Counted from the first letter of the stretch, positions 30,101 through 36,010 are shown. The stretch: DNA of 64,000 nucleotides from an uncultured Bacteroidia bacterium (GCA_902776565.1 CACYQN010000014.1:49465-113464), one strand, 5' to 3'. Numbers and translations: made by a program. The notes: generated from the sequence alone by a model not told the origin.

Positions 30101-30289
30101 TTCAGCAGAATCGAAGGTGATGCAACCTACCAGCTCATCGACGCTCGTGGCGCAGTTGTTGAAACTCGCGACATCAACGTGATGGACGGTGACACCATGA
30201 ACTTCAACCACGACCTCCGTCCTGGCACTTACTTCGTAAGAATAGTTACTGCCGACAAGGTTTATGTTGAACAGATTGTTGTTGAATAA
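18119..30289 (+). CDS. Giant modular T9SS-sorted surface protein
   Basis: 4056 residues from the ATG at 18119 (MKKILLATLAFLWLL signal peptide, probable cleavage after LVAQ). The mature part is beta-rich modules: a jelly-roll-like domain (about 26-205), fibronectin type III units with closing motifs like YYIYVRANCG (first at 208-307), cleaved-adhesin/choice-of-anchor-J-type domains (for example nt 20690-21190), and DUF5018-like pairs with PASGVAQDF (nt 21190-21715 and 26550-27080). Three related MAM-like blocks with TNKWYIG or TNKWFIG lie near nt 22015, 24930 and 27090. Then come three glycine-rich ATAGNGGSI-type repeats, six MucBP-like repeats (nt 28350-29560), two more such repeats, and a T9SS type A sorting domain (VYPNPNNGMFSIDFS to QIVVE). 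It is probably a surface adhesin or mucin/glycan-binding protein; no catalytic motif is visible. Confidence 0.85.
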   Translation: MKKILLATLAFLWLLTGLGGRLVAQENIAVWQFPLMQETSDPVSPSCVSDLIQSTDCELTVATDGWTFRATDYNNTNTVLCGDETNATTSKGLRLTNSNGNFTEASIVFKISTAAYGSIMLNYDHKIGAIGGYETETWSYSTNGVSFTEMTSITGATTTYATEQVDFSSVSALNGLQSVWFKLTVSGATVDNAVTAIDNVVFSGSPMTCLKPDMTAVADDAPTEAVVSWTPAGDNEESYTLVYGTSSLNATVLNTLVNNGASNVIANATSPYTLTGLTANTTYYIYVRANCGGDDNSLWANATVTTPLVCAVSGLVSSDVSGSTASLSWTSTGASTMIRVFTAEKDNPWETTDGLFLEETVAGTSYDLTGLSFSTTYYVYAKSVCSANNISETVSTSFTTNFADNVSELTVNDGTATNEYVPVYGYYVDDIVKSQFIIPASELTGMLYGTIYQLKFYCSSTSINWGSARFKVYIGETTATTLSSTTPNYSGMTEVYSGALGVSNGMMQIDLATPYEYESGNNLMIGVLQTTTGTYNSSSWYGVSQTSNTAIGGYEYDIGYRTFLPKTTFTYTAAPVATCQRPTSLAVDNIDVTSATITWLAGGEETAWILKYGPEGFDVETAGTEVSVETTPSYALTGLTAATVYDVYVKAVCSVDDESVWKKISFNTLICAPEDMCEINYSLTDGYGDGWNGNAIDVIDVATGVTLASWTISESEGFSATGHLAICDGRAIRFEYVEGDYPDETSYVITDAEGTTIFSGSDVLSSPVLYTMSCPECLPVTSLTVSGITATSASVSWISGNSAWQYQLNDGEIVTVDARSLTLNGLVSNSEYTIAVRAICGQDEYSGWATETFSTPCDAILIDQDHSFTEGFEDAVRPGCWSEATSGSHYWVFDESGTNSSYSGAHTGDYNASYRHNTSGDVNKLITPVFDFGSATSGILEFWRRNPSWAGDIDGLVVYYRTSVGGEWTSLSSYTNASSGWTKETVTLPNTNSTYQIAFEATDNYGYGLGIDDILVRVTSSAAEITAFSFAEDAEVAVINSAEATVTSVVSYQTESLNGLVPTIAISDYATIAPASGVAQDFTGPVTYTVTAEDGTTTKEWTVNVSKVATASSAKDILSFTFSGQSSDADIDAENHTVTAYAAWNYDFANNITPTITVSPQATISPASGTEQNFATPVTYTVTAEDESTQQWTVTIINDPNACVNPLASTFTAPEITPTSATIAWWHRYLETSYNVKVSTTAMTDMTATANTFDGVVNDTTITLTGLAENTLYYVYVQSACGIETWTSYSFRTIVTPATIPYVYAFEDAAENNNWVRLNGDQTNKWYIGSVSGNGGNGMYISNNGTSYEYSNTLSTISAYRTVSFPANSDYVISFDWKAYGESCCDYLRAFLVPADVTINENSDNGISATATPAGWFDISQIGKMNVSSSWQHSEKTLSLDAGLYNMVFYWRNDGSVGTQPPASIDNISITQITCPVVADIETDNITTTSADITWTERGTATAWDVVFSATALTDEQLAAATPEPVNAASYQATGLTQNTPYYIYVRAHCSDDDQSDWVSLQFRTDCGDMAVPFTEAFTDYTATTYSTAGVMADCWSYIYNGTNTAYAPHVSNSTSYAPMSGADVNYLFAIASNNTNMATYGNDNIIMLPPVEGGYASRTVSFVARTSSSTNAAVKLGYMNGNSFVNLTDVAFASASISFSYVVPNTVPEGAKLALKFSVLASASSTVYYGIDNVVVRETSTDNTILSYAASTAQGDAICAVDNDAHTISVELRAGATAPVVIGQTIVLNDANATIQQQLADNFITPPNYFQWFMTTADTTVVYKVTAENGAEQLYNANITVESCAAPSTLVAEQTSFTNVNCSWTPAEGTTAWNFYCSTTQMTPAGLDALTASDYTTVTTASASATVVGETTYYWYVRADCSGSYSAWLEGTFTTWENCVAPTNLATEVVNDNNIVVSWNVQDNLPTVETDFTDDFERNAIAGGPFTYSNDATYPWVITTAAANGGSHSIKSGNYNIGSSTSSISITVNYPSDGTLSFYGRVSSEQTSVSSDWDYGTFYIDGEQQGDRIVNSTSFSHFNYDVPAGSHTFMWKYKKDGSVNSNDDCFYVDDITMNYQAASSSVVVYKNDAELVTLPATTTSYTDEGLEAGNYCYKVKTICREGSESEFSAPVCQDINACMAVTNLSAAYITDNSATLSWTRGNTETAWNMTVNGGSPVALTETDVTVNGNVITYALAGLEPMTDYTVTIQSDCDGSVSQSVATVNFTTERVPATLPYICDFEDAVENNGWVLESGTQTNKWHIGTAANNGGANGLYISNDEGVTNAYNTGSTTFAYAYRTISMETGDYVISYNWKAQGESSSYDFIRVWLAPASFVFTPGQAPNGGTSVYNYATGNNPSGWISLDESHSLNQVSSWQSQTLTASVSAGTYNLVFMWANDGGGGSNPPAAIDNIDIHALSCPTVGDLAAAPANITSNSAVITWTERGTAEAWEVVVSATEVTDLASATTIPVTEASYSATGLDAETTYHVYVRANCGTDENSEWVSSTFSTVAACATPDGLEASYIEATSATIIWNGYTATQWTLEYRIGTTDTWTPVEGLDEASYVLTTTTNTTYNVRVKAVCGVDEESDYSAVISFTTPCVAVTDLPYIEDFEGFEASTVPSCWDNSASTTSDAASNPSYVWGVYSYGNNKMLRMYNFLVHSGTALINSQPISIPSEGAYMLTFDYSNRANCGAFTLKISTDGGSSFSALGTYPAASSTNTTDPGTFTAAEPISLAAYAGQTIVLQFFANANYGSGSIFVDNIVIHEQSSDAEIVAFSFAEEVEPADINSTDATVTSVVAYSTASLNGLVPTITVSDFATISPASGVAQDFTAPVTYTVTAEDGTIKVWTVNVSKMENASTEKDILSFSFNGQVGESVIDATAHTVNAFANLNLDLESPITPAIEVSPLATISPASGEAQTFSAPVTYIVTAEDESTQEWIVTITQDSSSLASLPYSCDFEDATENSNWVLDNGTQTNKWFIGTAASNGGANGLYISNDNGASNTYGASASYVYAYRQIIVEEAGHYDINFDWKANGESTRDLLRAFAIPTTLGSNIAAGNANGMTSTNNTAPSGWIDVANPQGKLNLQTAWQHSEKSVSLDATAYNLVFFWKNDGSVQNMTPAVVDNISIERSTFTINASVGGEGYGTIDPSGEFTVADGATQTFTMTPWDGFALSSFMVNGVESLSQVVNNTYTIESVDDDYTIVATFEPALTITATAGNGGSIDPSGAVSVGAGANIAFTVTADEGYIISSVLVDGTDEQIAEGSMLTSFNYTFSNVTEDHTIAASFASAQPHVITATAGNGGSISPSGQVPVPYNGTQAFELIPNEGYSLSGLTVDNVNAMSQVENNTYTFTNVIADHTINANFAVNNYNLTVHYVFADNTTAAPDHTESFAFGAEYSVESPVIAGYTADQLTVAGTMPAQDVDVTVTYNVNSYTLTIHYVYADQTEARPDYTAQVAYGAEYSVESPVVECYTADQLTVAGTMPAQDVEVNVIYNVDTYTLTVHYVYADNTEAATTYTETVACGETYSVPSPVIDGYTADPAVVEGTMPANDVDVTVTYNEIVTHTLTIHYVYAETNAQAAADHTETLAEGAAYSVTSPVIDGYTADQTVVAGTMGTADVEVTVTYTANTHTLTIHYVYAETNAQAAADHTETLAEGAAYSVTSPVIDGYTASQTVVEGTMGTSDIEVTVRYTSNTVPTYTLTIHYVYAETNAQAAADHTETLAEGAAYSVTSPVIDGYTADQATVAGTMPAQNVEVTVRYTANTATTYTITATAGNGGAINPNGTVTVNEGADQPFTITADAGYRIESVLVDGADAISELVNNVYTFVNVTSNHTIAVTFAPVSSTTYTIIATAGSNGTITPNGVITVAEGATQTFRIAPNEGYRIASVMVDNVEAITDVVDNEYVFYNVTANHTINVTFTDGNAVDEYTTASMSVYPNPNNGMFSIDFSRIEGDATYQLIDARGAVVETRDINVMDGDTMNFNHDLRPGTYFVRIVTADKVYVEQIVVE
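28365..29560 (+). repeat. Six tandem MucBP-like coding repeats
   Basis: Units start at about 28365, 28560, 28755, 28953, 29151 and 29358, with a period of 195-207 bp. Each encodes LTxHYVYA..., YSVxSPVIDGYTAD and GTMPAxDVEVTVTY. Units four to six are almost identical in DNA over more than 120 bp, pointing to recent duplication or gene conversion; the first three have diverged. Confidence 0.85.
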
Positions 30290-30308
30290 TCAATGCAATC
30301 AAAAATAG

Positions 30309-30336
30309 AAAAGGCTGCTTTCGGGCAGCCTTTTTT
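30309..30336 (+). terminator. Terminator of the giant adhesin gene
   Basis: Stem AAGGCTGC / GCAGCCTT with a TTTCGG loop and a T6 run, 20 nt after the stop. Confidence 0.88.
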
Positions 30337-30389
30337 GTTTTTGATGGTGTCTCGGTTTGAAGCTACAAACATTGAACTATTGAACCTTG

Positions 30390-30700
30390 AACCCATAAAC
30401 TGCGTCAGCCCATCAAACGCCGTAGGCATTCAAACGGCGAAGCCATTGAAACCGTCCCTTCGACAGGCTCAGGGAGCTATATGCTTTGAAACGGCGCAGC
30501 CATTCAAACGTGAACGGCGTAGCCCTCAACGAAGTTAAACACTGAAACAAATAGAAACGCCGTAGGCATAGAACGGCGAAGCCCTCAACGAAGTTAACCT
30601 TTAGCTCGGCGCAAGCCAAACCCAGAAACGGCTTTAGCCATTCAAACGGGCGTAGCCCAAGAAACTTAGAAACGGCGCAGCCACAAACGGCGTCAGCCAT
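30390..30700. repeat. Array of GGCnnnGCC microhairpins
   Basis: About fifteen short palindromes of type GGCGAAGCC, GGCGTAGCC and GCCGTAGGC are strung together with linkers such as CATTCAAAC and CTCAACGAAGTTAA. One CCCTTCGACAGGCTCAGGG copy lies at 30456-30474. The array ends exactly at the stop codon of the minus-strand transporter. The open frames across it look like repeat artefacts; no gene is supported in 30337-30700. Confidence 0.7.
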
Positions 30701-31591
30701 TTATTTCTTCCCATACTTCCACATCTGCCAGCTATTGAAAAGGTTCTGCCAGATGGAATATAGGGCAGGGAAGACCGAAGCAAGCGGATTGAGGTAGGTG
30801 TTTGCCATCCAGATGCCCATAGCCGTGTTCTTTTGACCGAGCAGTTGTCCGCCAGCCATTTTGTCGCCGTACTTCTTGCCAAGCCATTTGCCCAATCCGA
30901 ACTGTATCACGCAGAATATCAGCGAGGCAATCCCCAAGGCGATTATGCTTCCGAGGTTTTCTTTGCCGTATAGGAACATGAAGTCGATGGTCTGTCCAAG
31001 CGTAAATAGCAGAGCCAATGCCCACAGGTAGAACGATACGCCCTTTATTCTGCAAAGGAATCCGTTGACTTTCGGAAGCCAGTGCTGCATACATAGTGCA
31101 AGAATGAATGGCAATGCAATTATTGGACTTACTCGCTTCAGTATAAGCCAGAATGAATCAAGGAACGGCATTTCCTGCTGTTGTCCGATGAATGAAAAGT
31201 ATATTGGAGCCACAACTGCCACCATTAGGTTGCCGAGAATGGTGTAGGTGGTCACAGTTTCGCGGTTGGCACCAAGCATGCACGAGATAACAACTACCGA
31301 TGCCGCCACGGGACAAAGTACACCAGCCAGTATGCCTTCGGCTATGGCATCGCCGCCACCAAACAGCATCACAAGCCAGTAGCTTCCCATACTCACGACA
31401 ATCTGGAAAAGCATCAGCCATACATCGAGCATCGTAACCTTGAGTTTCCTGACATCAACCGCGGCAAAATTGAGCAGAAGCATGGCGAATATCAGAACCG
31501 GCACGTATGGTGTGAACATGGCGCAGTACTTGTGAAGCAACAGCCCGAGGACTATTGCAATGGGTAGTACAAAACTGCGAAATCTGTCCAT
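30701..31591 (-). CDS. Bile acid:sodium symporter (BASS)-like membrane transporter
   Basis: 296 residues with about nine hydrophobic helices and no signal peptide. Features consistent with the BASS/SBF superfamily are VPVLIFAMLLLNFAAVDVRK near the N-terminus, the loop GVLCPVAASVVVISCMLGANRET, and GGQLLGQKNTAMGIWMAN before the last helix pair, corresponding to the two crossover helices of the fold. BASS members move organic anions with Na+; arsenite-type ACR3 proteins are distant relatives. Substrate is unknown. The gene is isolated, flanked by repeat arrays on both sides. Confidence 0.82.
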   Translation of the reverse strand: MDRFRSFVLPIAIVLGLLLHKYCAMFTPYVPVLIFAMLLLNFAAVDVRKLKVTMLDVWLMLFQIVVSMGSYWLVMLFGGGDAIAEGILAGVLCPVAASVVVISCMLGANRETVTTYTILGNLMVAVVAPIYFSFIGQQQEMPFLDSFWLILKRVSPIIALPFILALCMQHWLPKVNGFLCRIKGVSFYLWALALLFTLGQTIDFMFLYGKENLGSIIALGIASLIFCVIQFGLGKWLGKKYGDKMAGGQLLGQKNTAMGIWMANTYLNPLASVFPALYSIWQNLFNSWQMWKYGKK

Positions 31592-31654
31592 TATTCGTTT
31601 GTTGTTTTCGGGCGCGAAATTAATAATAATGTTCTCATAATAATCATTATCAAA

Positions 31655-31990
31655 TTAATTGTTCATTGTTAATTGTTCATTGTTAATTGTGGCTCTAGTT
31701 TTACAAACAACTGAAATTATTCTGATTTTTTTGCCAACCCTTTGCCGTCATTCCGTAAAGTAGAACGAACAGCATAAGGAACGTTGCTTGTGAGTTCACT
31801 TATACGGAATCCCCGTTCCGTATCGCGTGTATGTTCTGACTTGTGGAATGACGGTCTCTGTTTTTTTTTAAACGCAATGATAATCTGTTTGTTATAAAAA
31901 ACTACAAAAAATCAGTTGAATATCAAACTATAGCCTTAATTGTTAATTGTTCATTGTTAATTGTCCATTGTCAATTATCTATTGTTAATT
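31655..31990. repeat. ATTGTTCATTGTTA direct repeats and flanks
   Basis: The 419-nt gap before the CobW gene has direct repeats of TTAATTGTTCATTG at about 31657-31690 and again at 31939-31990, surrounding the element at 31747-31852. No coding frame is supported in the gap. Confidence 0.6.
31747..31852. repeat. MITE-like intergenic element, copy C
   Basis: A 106-bp copy with ends GTCATTCCGTAAAG and CTTGTGGAATGAC. It contains CCCCGTTCCGTATCGCGT and AAGGAACGT, both also in copy B. It is the shortest of three copies, as if the middle were deleted. Confidence 0.7.
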
Positions 31991-31997
31991 AATTTTG
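31990..31997 (+). promoter_or_regulatory. -7 box of the CobW-family gene
   Basis: TAATTTTG matches TAnnTTTG and is 13 nt before the ATG at 32011, leaving a very short leader. Confidence 0.4.
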
Positions 31998-32010
31998 CAA
32001 AAAAAAGATT

Positions 32011-33279
32011 ATGCAGAAACACAACATACCCGTACTATTGCTTACCGGCTACCTCGGAAGCGGAAAAACCACATTGGTAAACAACATATTAAGCAACCAA
32101 GAAGGCATTAAGTTTGCCGTAATCGTCAACGACATCGGCGAAGTAAATATTGATGCCGACCTGATTGAAAAAGGTGGGGTAGTGGGGCAAAAGGACGACA
32201 GCCTTGTCGCGTTGCAGAACGGATGTATCTGCTGCACTCTTAAGATGGACTTGGTGGAACAGCTCAACGACATTGTAAGCCAGCACAAGTTCGACTACAT
32301 TGTTATCGAAGCAAGTGGAATCTGCGAACCGCTGCCAATTGCGCAGACAATCTGTTCCATTCCGACCCTCGAAGAAAAATATACCCGTCACGGGATTCCT
32401 TATCTCGACTGCATTGTAACTGTGGTTGACGCATTGCGCATGAAGGATGAATTTGGATGCGGCGAAAGTCTCACTAAGAAAAATATAGGCGAGGACGACC
32501 TTGAAAATCTTGTCATTCAGCAGATTGAGTTCTGCAACATAGTATTGCTTAACAAGGCTTCGGAAATTAGCGAAAGCGAGCGCAACCGTCTCAAGGATAT
32601 TATACGCGCACTGCAGTCGAAAGCAGAAATAATCGAATGCGACTACGGCAAGGTTGATTTCGACATGATACTAGAAACAGGGCTTTTCGACTTCGACAAG
32701 ACTGTAACTGCTGCAACTTGGATTCGCGAAGTGGAAGATATCCACGATGATGACGACCCTTCGACAGGCTCAGGGTGCGAAGAAGATGATGATGACGATG
32801 ATGAAGAAGAACATGAACACGAGCATCATCATGAGCACGAACACGAACACCATCACGAGCACCATCATCACCACGACCACGAGCATCACCACGAAGGCGG
32901 AGAAACAGAGGAATATAATATAGGTACTTTCGTGTATAAGTCGCGCCGTCCATTCAACCTCGGACGCTTCGACGAGTTCGTAGCCCGCAAGATGCCTAAA
33001 AATGTGATTCGTTGCAAGGGTATGTGCTACTTTAAGAACGAGGAAGACACTTGTTATGTATTTGAGCAGGCAGGAAAGCAAATCTCGTTGCGCGATGCGG
33101 GACAATGGTTTGCCACAATGCCACCAGACGAACTCGAGGACTTGATTCTTCGCAACCCGGCTATCCTCCGCGATTGGGACGACACCTATGGCGACCGTAT
33201 GCAGAAACTGGTATTCATAGGTCAGAACATGGACAAGGAACAGATTTGCAGGGATTTGGATATGTGTTTGACGGAGTAA
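32011..33279 (+). CDS. CobW/COG0523-family GTPase with His-rich metal-binding insert
   Basis: 422 residues. The G domain begins LLTGYLGSGKTTLVNNIL (P-loop at about residue 13), followed by the family Cys motif NGCICCTLKMDL, IVIEASGICEPLPI and LLNKASE (an NKxD-like guanine site). Between residues about 250 and 300 are an acidic stretch and a segment in which over half the residues are His. The C-terminal CobW domain starts at YNIGTFVYKSRRPF. Such proteins insert or hand over metals, often zinc, and the His-rich insert probably stores or buffers metal. A 19-bp genomic repeat is embedded in frame at the start of the acidic stretch. The gene is single, with no visible Zur-type operator. Confidence 0.92.
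   Translation: MQKHNIPVLLLTGYLGSGKTTLVNNILSNQEGIKFAVIVNDIGEVNIDADLIEKGGVVGQKDDSLVALQNGCICCTLKMDLVEQLNDIVSQHKFDYIVIEASGICEPLPIAQTICSIPTLEEKYTRHGIPYLDCIVTVVDALRMKDEFGCGESLTKKNIGEDDLENLVIQQIEFCNIVLLNKASEISESERNRLKDIIRALQSKAEIIECDYGKVDFDMILETGLFDFDKTVTAATWIREVEDIHDDDDPSTGSGCEEDDDDDDEEEHEHEHHHEHEHEHHHEHHHHHDHEHHHEGGETEEYNIGTFVYKSRRPFNLGRFDEFVARKMPKNVIRCKGMCYFKNEEDTCYVFEQAGKQISLRDAGQWFATMPPDELEDLILRNPAILRDWDDTYGDRMQKLVFIGQNMDKEQICRDLDMCLTE
32757..32775. repeat. Repeat CCCTTCGACAGGCTCAGGG inside the CobW gene
   Basis: Identical to the intergenic copy at 30456-30474. In the CobW frame it encodes PSTGSG between DDD and CEEDDDD, within a low-complexity linker. Confidence 0.8.
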
Positions 33280-33339
33280 ATGAAGTTGTTTGAGATTGTT
33301 TGAAATGGTTTGAGATTGTTTGAACGTTGAACTTTGAAC

Positions 33340-33480
33340 TGTTGAACCCTAAACGGGTGTCAGCCCATAAAACCCTCAGACGCCGCAGGCATTCAAACTG
33401 GCGAAGCCAATCAGACGCCGAAGGCATTCAAACTGGCGAAGCCAATCAGACACCGCAGGCATTTAATCGGCGAAGCCATA
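33340..33480. repeat. Second microhairpin array
   Basis: Alternating units of type GACGCCGCAGGCATTCAAAC and TGGCGAAGCCAATCA repeat about three times, each containing GCCnnnGGC or GGCnnnGCC. It resembles 30390-30700. The preceding 33280-33340 repeats TTTGAGATTGTTTGAA. No gene is present. Confidence 0.65.
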
Positions 33481-33534
33481 TAAACTCAAAAATTTTTTCT
33501 TCCTCGTATCATATTTTTTATTATCTTGCGTTTT

Positions 33535-33542
33535 TATTTTTG
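33535..33542 (+). promoter_or_regulatory. -7 box of the GWxTD gene
   Basis: TATTTTTG fits TAnnTTTG, 14 nt upstream of the ATG at 33557. The -33 element is not clear. Confidence 0.4.
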
Positions 33543-33556
33543 CATACAATTTTGAT

Positions 33557-35050
33557 ATGAGAAAGATACTTTGTTTTGCATTATTATGCCTAACCATTGT
33601 AACACAGTCGTTTGCTGGACTTGAAGTTTATTTCATGTACTCCAAGTTCAACTCTCCGCAAGGTCAGTATATTGAAACCTACATGAGTACAATTGGTAGT
33701 TCTACTGTATTAAACAAGAACGCAAACGGCAAATTCCAGTCGGAAATTGAGGTTGTGATGGTATTCAAGACTGGCGACTCGATAGTGAACTTTGACAAGT
33801 ATGTGCTTCGTAGCCCCGAAATAACCGACACTACTGGAGCAATTCCTAATTTCATTGATGTACAGCGTATTACTTTGCCAAATGGCTCTTATACTTTCGA
33901 CATCAGCATTCGCGACATCAACAGCGAGAAGCCTCCTTACTGCTTCAGCGACAAAATTGACATCAATTTCACCGATGCACTTGCTTTTAGCGACATTGAA
34001 CTGATAGAAAGCTATACCAAGTCGTCGGGCGAATCGTCGATTACAAAGAGCGGCTACGACCTTGTGCCATACGTCGCCAACTTCTTCCCCGAAAACATGA
34101 ACACACTGAAATTCTACGTTGAAACTTACAATACCGACAAGGCTTTGAACGACGATTTTATGCTGAAATACCATATTGACGACCATTCCTCAGGCAAGGA
34201 AGTGCCTACTTGCAGCCGTTTCAAGAAGATGAAACCGAGCAATGTCGTGCCGTTTATCGGAGAACTAAGCATCGAGAAGCTTCCTAGTGGCAACTACGAC
34301 CTTGTTGTAGAAATAGCCAACCGAAACAACGAAATTGTCGCCAGCAGCAAGTATTTCTTCCAGCGCCAGAACAAAAATACTTTCAGCAACGAGGAATATT
34401 CGGAACGGGCAAGGCAGTTCGACCTCAACAACACATTTGCCGGCGACATGTATTCGCGCGACTCGCTTGTTTATTACATAAAGTCAATGCGACCGATTGC
34501 CAGTGTTTACGAGCGTCCGTTCATCGACAACCAGTTGCGCAAGGCAGAACTTGCAACCTTGCAAAAGTATTTTGTCGAGTTCTGGGTAAAGCGCAACTAT
34601 CTTAATCCCGAGAGCGAATGGCTTAGGTATAAGCAGCAGGTTGAACTCGTTGAACGCAACTATGCGACCACTATCCGTCACGGATTTGAGACCGACAGGG
34701 GTGTGATTTATCTGCAATACGGCATTCCGAACCACATTTTCCAGTCGCCTATCGAAGCTGGTGCCTATCCTTACGAAATCTGGCAGTACTATCGTCTTGG
34801 CGAAGACAACAACTGCAAGTTCGTATTCTACAACCCAAGCATGGAAGGCCGTGAATTTGAACTGCTCCATTCCAACAAGCAAGGCGAAATCCACACTTTC
34901 AACTGGACTCGCTACTTGTCGCGAAGCAAATCGTCATCGTATGGAACATCAGATACTTACAATTCTGTTAACAATGTTTCGTCTGGTTATGGACTCAATA
35001 CTTTCGACAACGACTGGGAACGTCGCGCAATAGAAGAATTTAACAAGTAA
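33557..35050 (+). CDS. Secreted GWxTD-domain protein
   Basis: 497 residues with a signal peptide (residues 1-20, ending QSFA). The N-terminal half (about 20-270) is beta-rich with VYFMYSKFNSPQGQYIETYM. The C-terminal half holds features of the GWxTD domain known from Bacteroidota and related phyla: FVEFWVKRNYLNPESEWLRY, GFETDRGVIYLQYGIPNHI, YPYEIWQYYRL and FVFYNPSMEGREFELLHSN. The domain's function is not established. It is probably periplasmic or outer-membrane associated. The kinase-like gene starts 4 nt after its stop, so they are cotranscribed and may work together. Confidence 0.82.
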   Translation: MRKILCFALLCLTIVTQSFAGLEVYFMYSKFNSPQGQYIETYMSTIGSSTVLNKNANGKFQSEIEVVMVFKTGDSIVNFDKYVLRSPEITDTTGAIPNFIDVQRITLPNGSYTFDISIRDINSEKPPYCFSDKIDINFTDALAFSDIELIESYTKSSGESSITKSGYDLVPYVANFFPENMNTLKFYVETYNTDKALNDDFMLKYHIDDHSSGKEVPTCSRFKKMKPSNVVPFIGELSIEKLPSGNYDLVVEIANRNNEIVASSKYFFQRQNKNTFSNEEYSERARQFDLNNTFAGDMYSRDSLVYYIKSMRPIASVYERPFIDNQLRKAELATLQKYFVEFWVKRNYLNPESEWLRYKQQVELVERNYATTIRHGFETDRGVIYLQYGIPNHIFQSPIEAGAYPYEIWQYYRLGEDNNCKFVFYNPSMEGREFELLHSNKQGEIHTFNWTRYLSRSKSSSYGTSDTYNSVNNVSSGYGLNTFDNDWERRAIEEFNK

Positions 35051-35054
35051 CAAC

Positions 35055-35972
35055 ATGACACCAAGGATTTTAGAAGGCGACAATGCCAAATACATATTTT
35101 TCCCCGAAGAAGCCGATACCATACTTAACAGGACTGCATATGCAACCGTTTATGTCGGAGCAAATGCCGATACAAAGGAAAAGGTAATTCTCAAGAAAGT
35201 TTCGCCAGCACTTTTCGGCAACGACTCTCAGAGGTTCAAGTTCTTCGCAACTGTCTGCACCGAAGTCAAACTCGACGGACTTGTCGGTATCTGCGACATG
35301 ATATTCGACGAAGGCGACATCTACCTGGTCTGCGAATACGTTTCGGGACGCACTTTGAAGGAACTTATATACGACCCGAAGTTTATGGACTATCGCAACG
35401 ACATTTTTTTCCTGCGCATAATATCCAACTGCCTCGAGACCTTGTCGTTCATACACAAGCTGAAACTTTGCCACGGAAATCTGCGTCCCGAAAACATAAT
35501 CGTGCAATGGGACGAATGTGAGGAGTTCGACTTCCTGCACCCGACGGCAAAAATCCTAAGCATCGAAAGTATAAAGCTTGGTTTCAAGAATATGCCGCTT
35601 ATCCGCAAAGTTGACAGTTTGTACCAAAGTCCCGAACAACTGCTTGGTTTCGAAGACCTTGTCGGCGACTACAGCGACATCTACACTATGGGGCTTATAC
35701 TTTACGAGGCAATTGCCCGCGAACCTGTATTTCCGTCGGACAAGCCTATTGTTAAACGCCAGCAGGTATTCAGTAAGATTGCTCAGCACTACCGCATCAA
35801 CGATGAGGTTTATGCTCTCATTGAAAAGGCAACGGTAAAACCGTTCTCGTATATTCCAGGCTCCATCAGTGAGGACGCACAGAAACTTATCGTATTGAAA
35901 TCGTTGAATGAAAGATACCAGAATACAGAAACCTTCAAGAAGGACTTGGACGAACTGATTGGAAACCTATAA
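35055..35972 (+). CDS. Kinase-fold protein lacking catalytic residues (probable pseudokinase)
   Basis: 305 residues with no membrane segment. The kinase fold is visible: VILKKV (a lysine where the ATP-binding Lys is expected), hinge YLVCEYVSGRTLKELI, catalytic-loop position CHGNLRPENIIV (140-149), SLYQSPEQLLG (APE-like), and YSDIYTMGLILYEAI of the F helix. The catalytic loop reads HGN instead of HRD, and DFG is replaced by ILSIES, so the proton-accepting Asp and the Mg-binding Asp are both missing. It is probably a cytoplasmic binding or scaffold pseudokinase. It forms a two-gene unit with the secreted GWxTD protein. Confidence 0.78.
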   Translation: MTPRILEGDNAKYIFFPEEADTILNRTAYATVYVGANADTKEKVILKKVSPALFGNDSQRFKFFATVCTEVKLDGLVGICDMIFDEGDIYLVCEYVSGRTLKELIYDPKFMDYRNDIFFLRIISNCLETLSFIHKLKLCHGNLRPENIIVQWDECEEFDFLHPTAKILSIESIKLGFKNMPLIRKVDSLYQSPEQLLGFEDLVGDYSDIYTMGLILYEAIAREPVFPSDKPIVKRQQVFSKIAQHYRINDEVYALIEKATVKPFSYIPGSISEDAQKLIVLKSLNERYQNTETFKKDLDELIGNL

Positions 35973-36010
35973 TAATGGAATGGACAATGTATAATGTATA
36001 ATTGATAATC

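Noticed and set aside
30293..30538. 81-codon frame after the giant gene
   Set aside because: Begins at the terminator and crosses the microhairpin array; repeat artefact.
30390..30700. CRISPR array
   Set aside because: Repeats are 9-20 bp, imperfect and irregularly spaced, with no constant spacer length and no cas genes in the window.
33327..33560. 77-codon frame before the GWxTD gene
   Set aside because: Made mostly of the microhairpin array and overlaps the GWxTD promoter and start.
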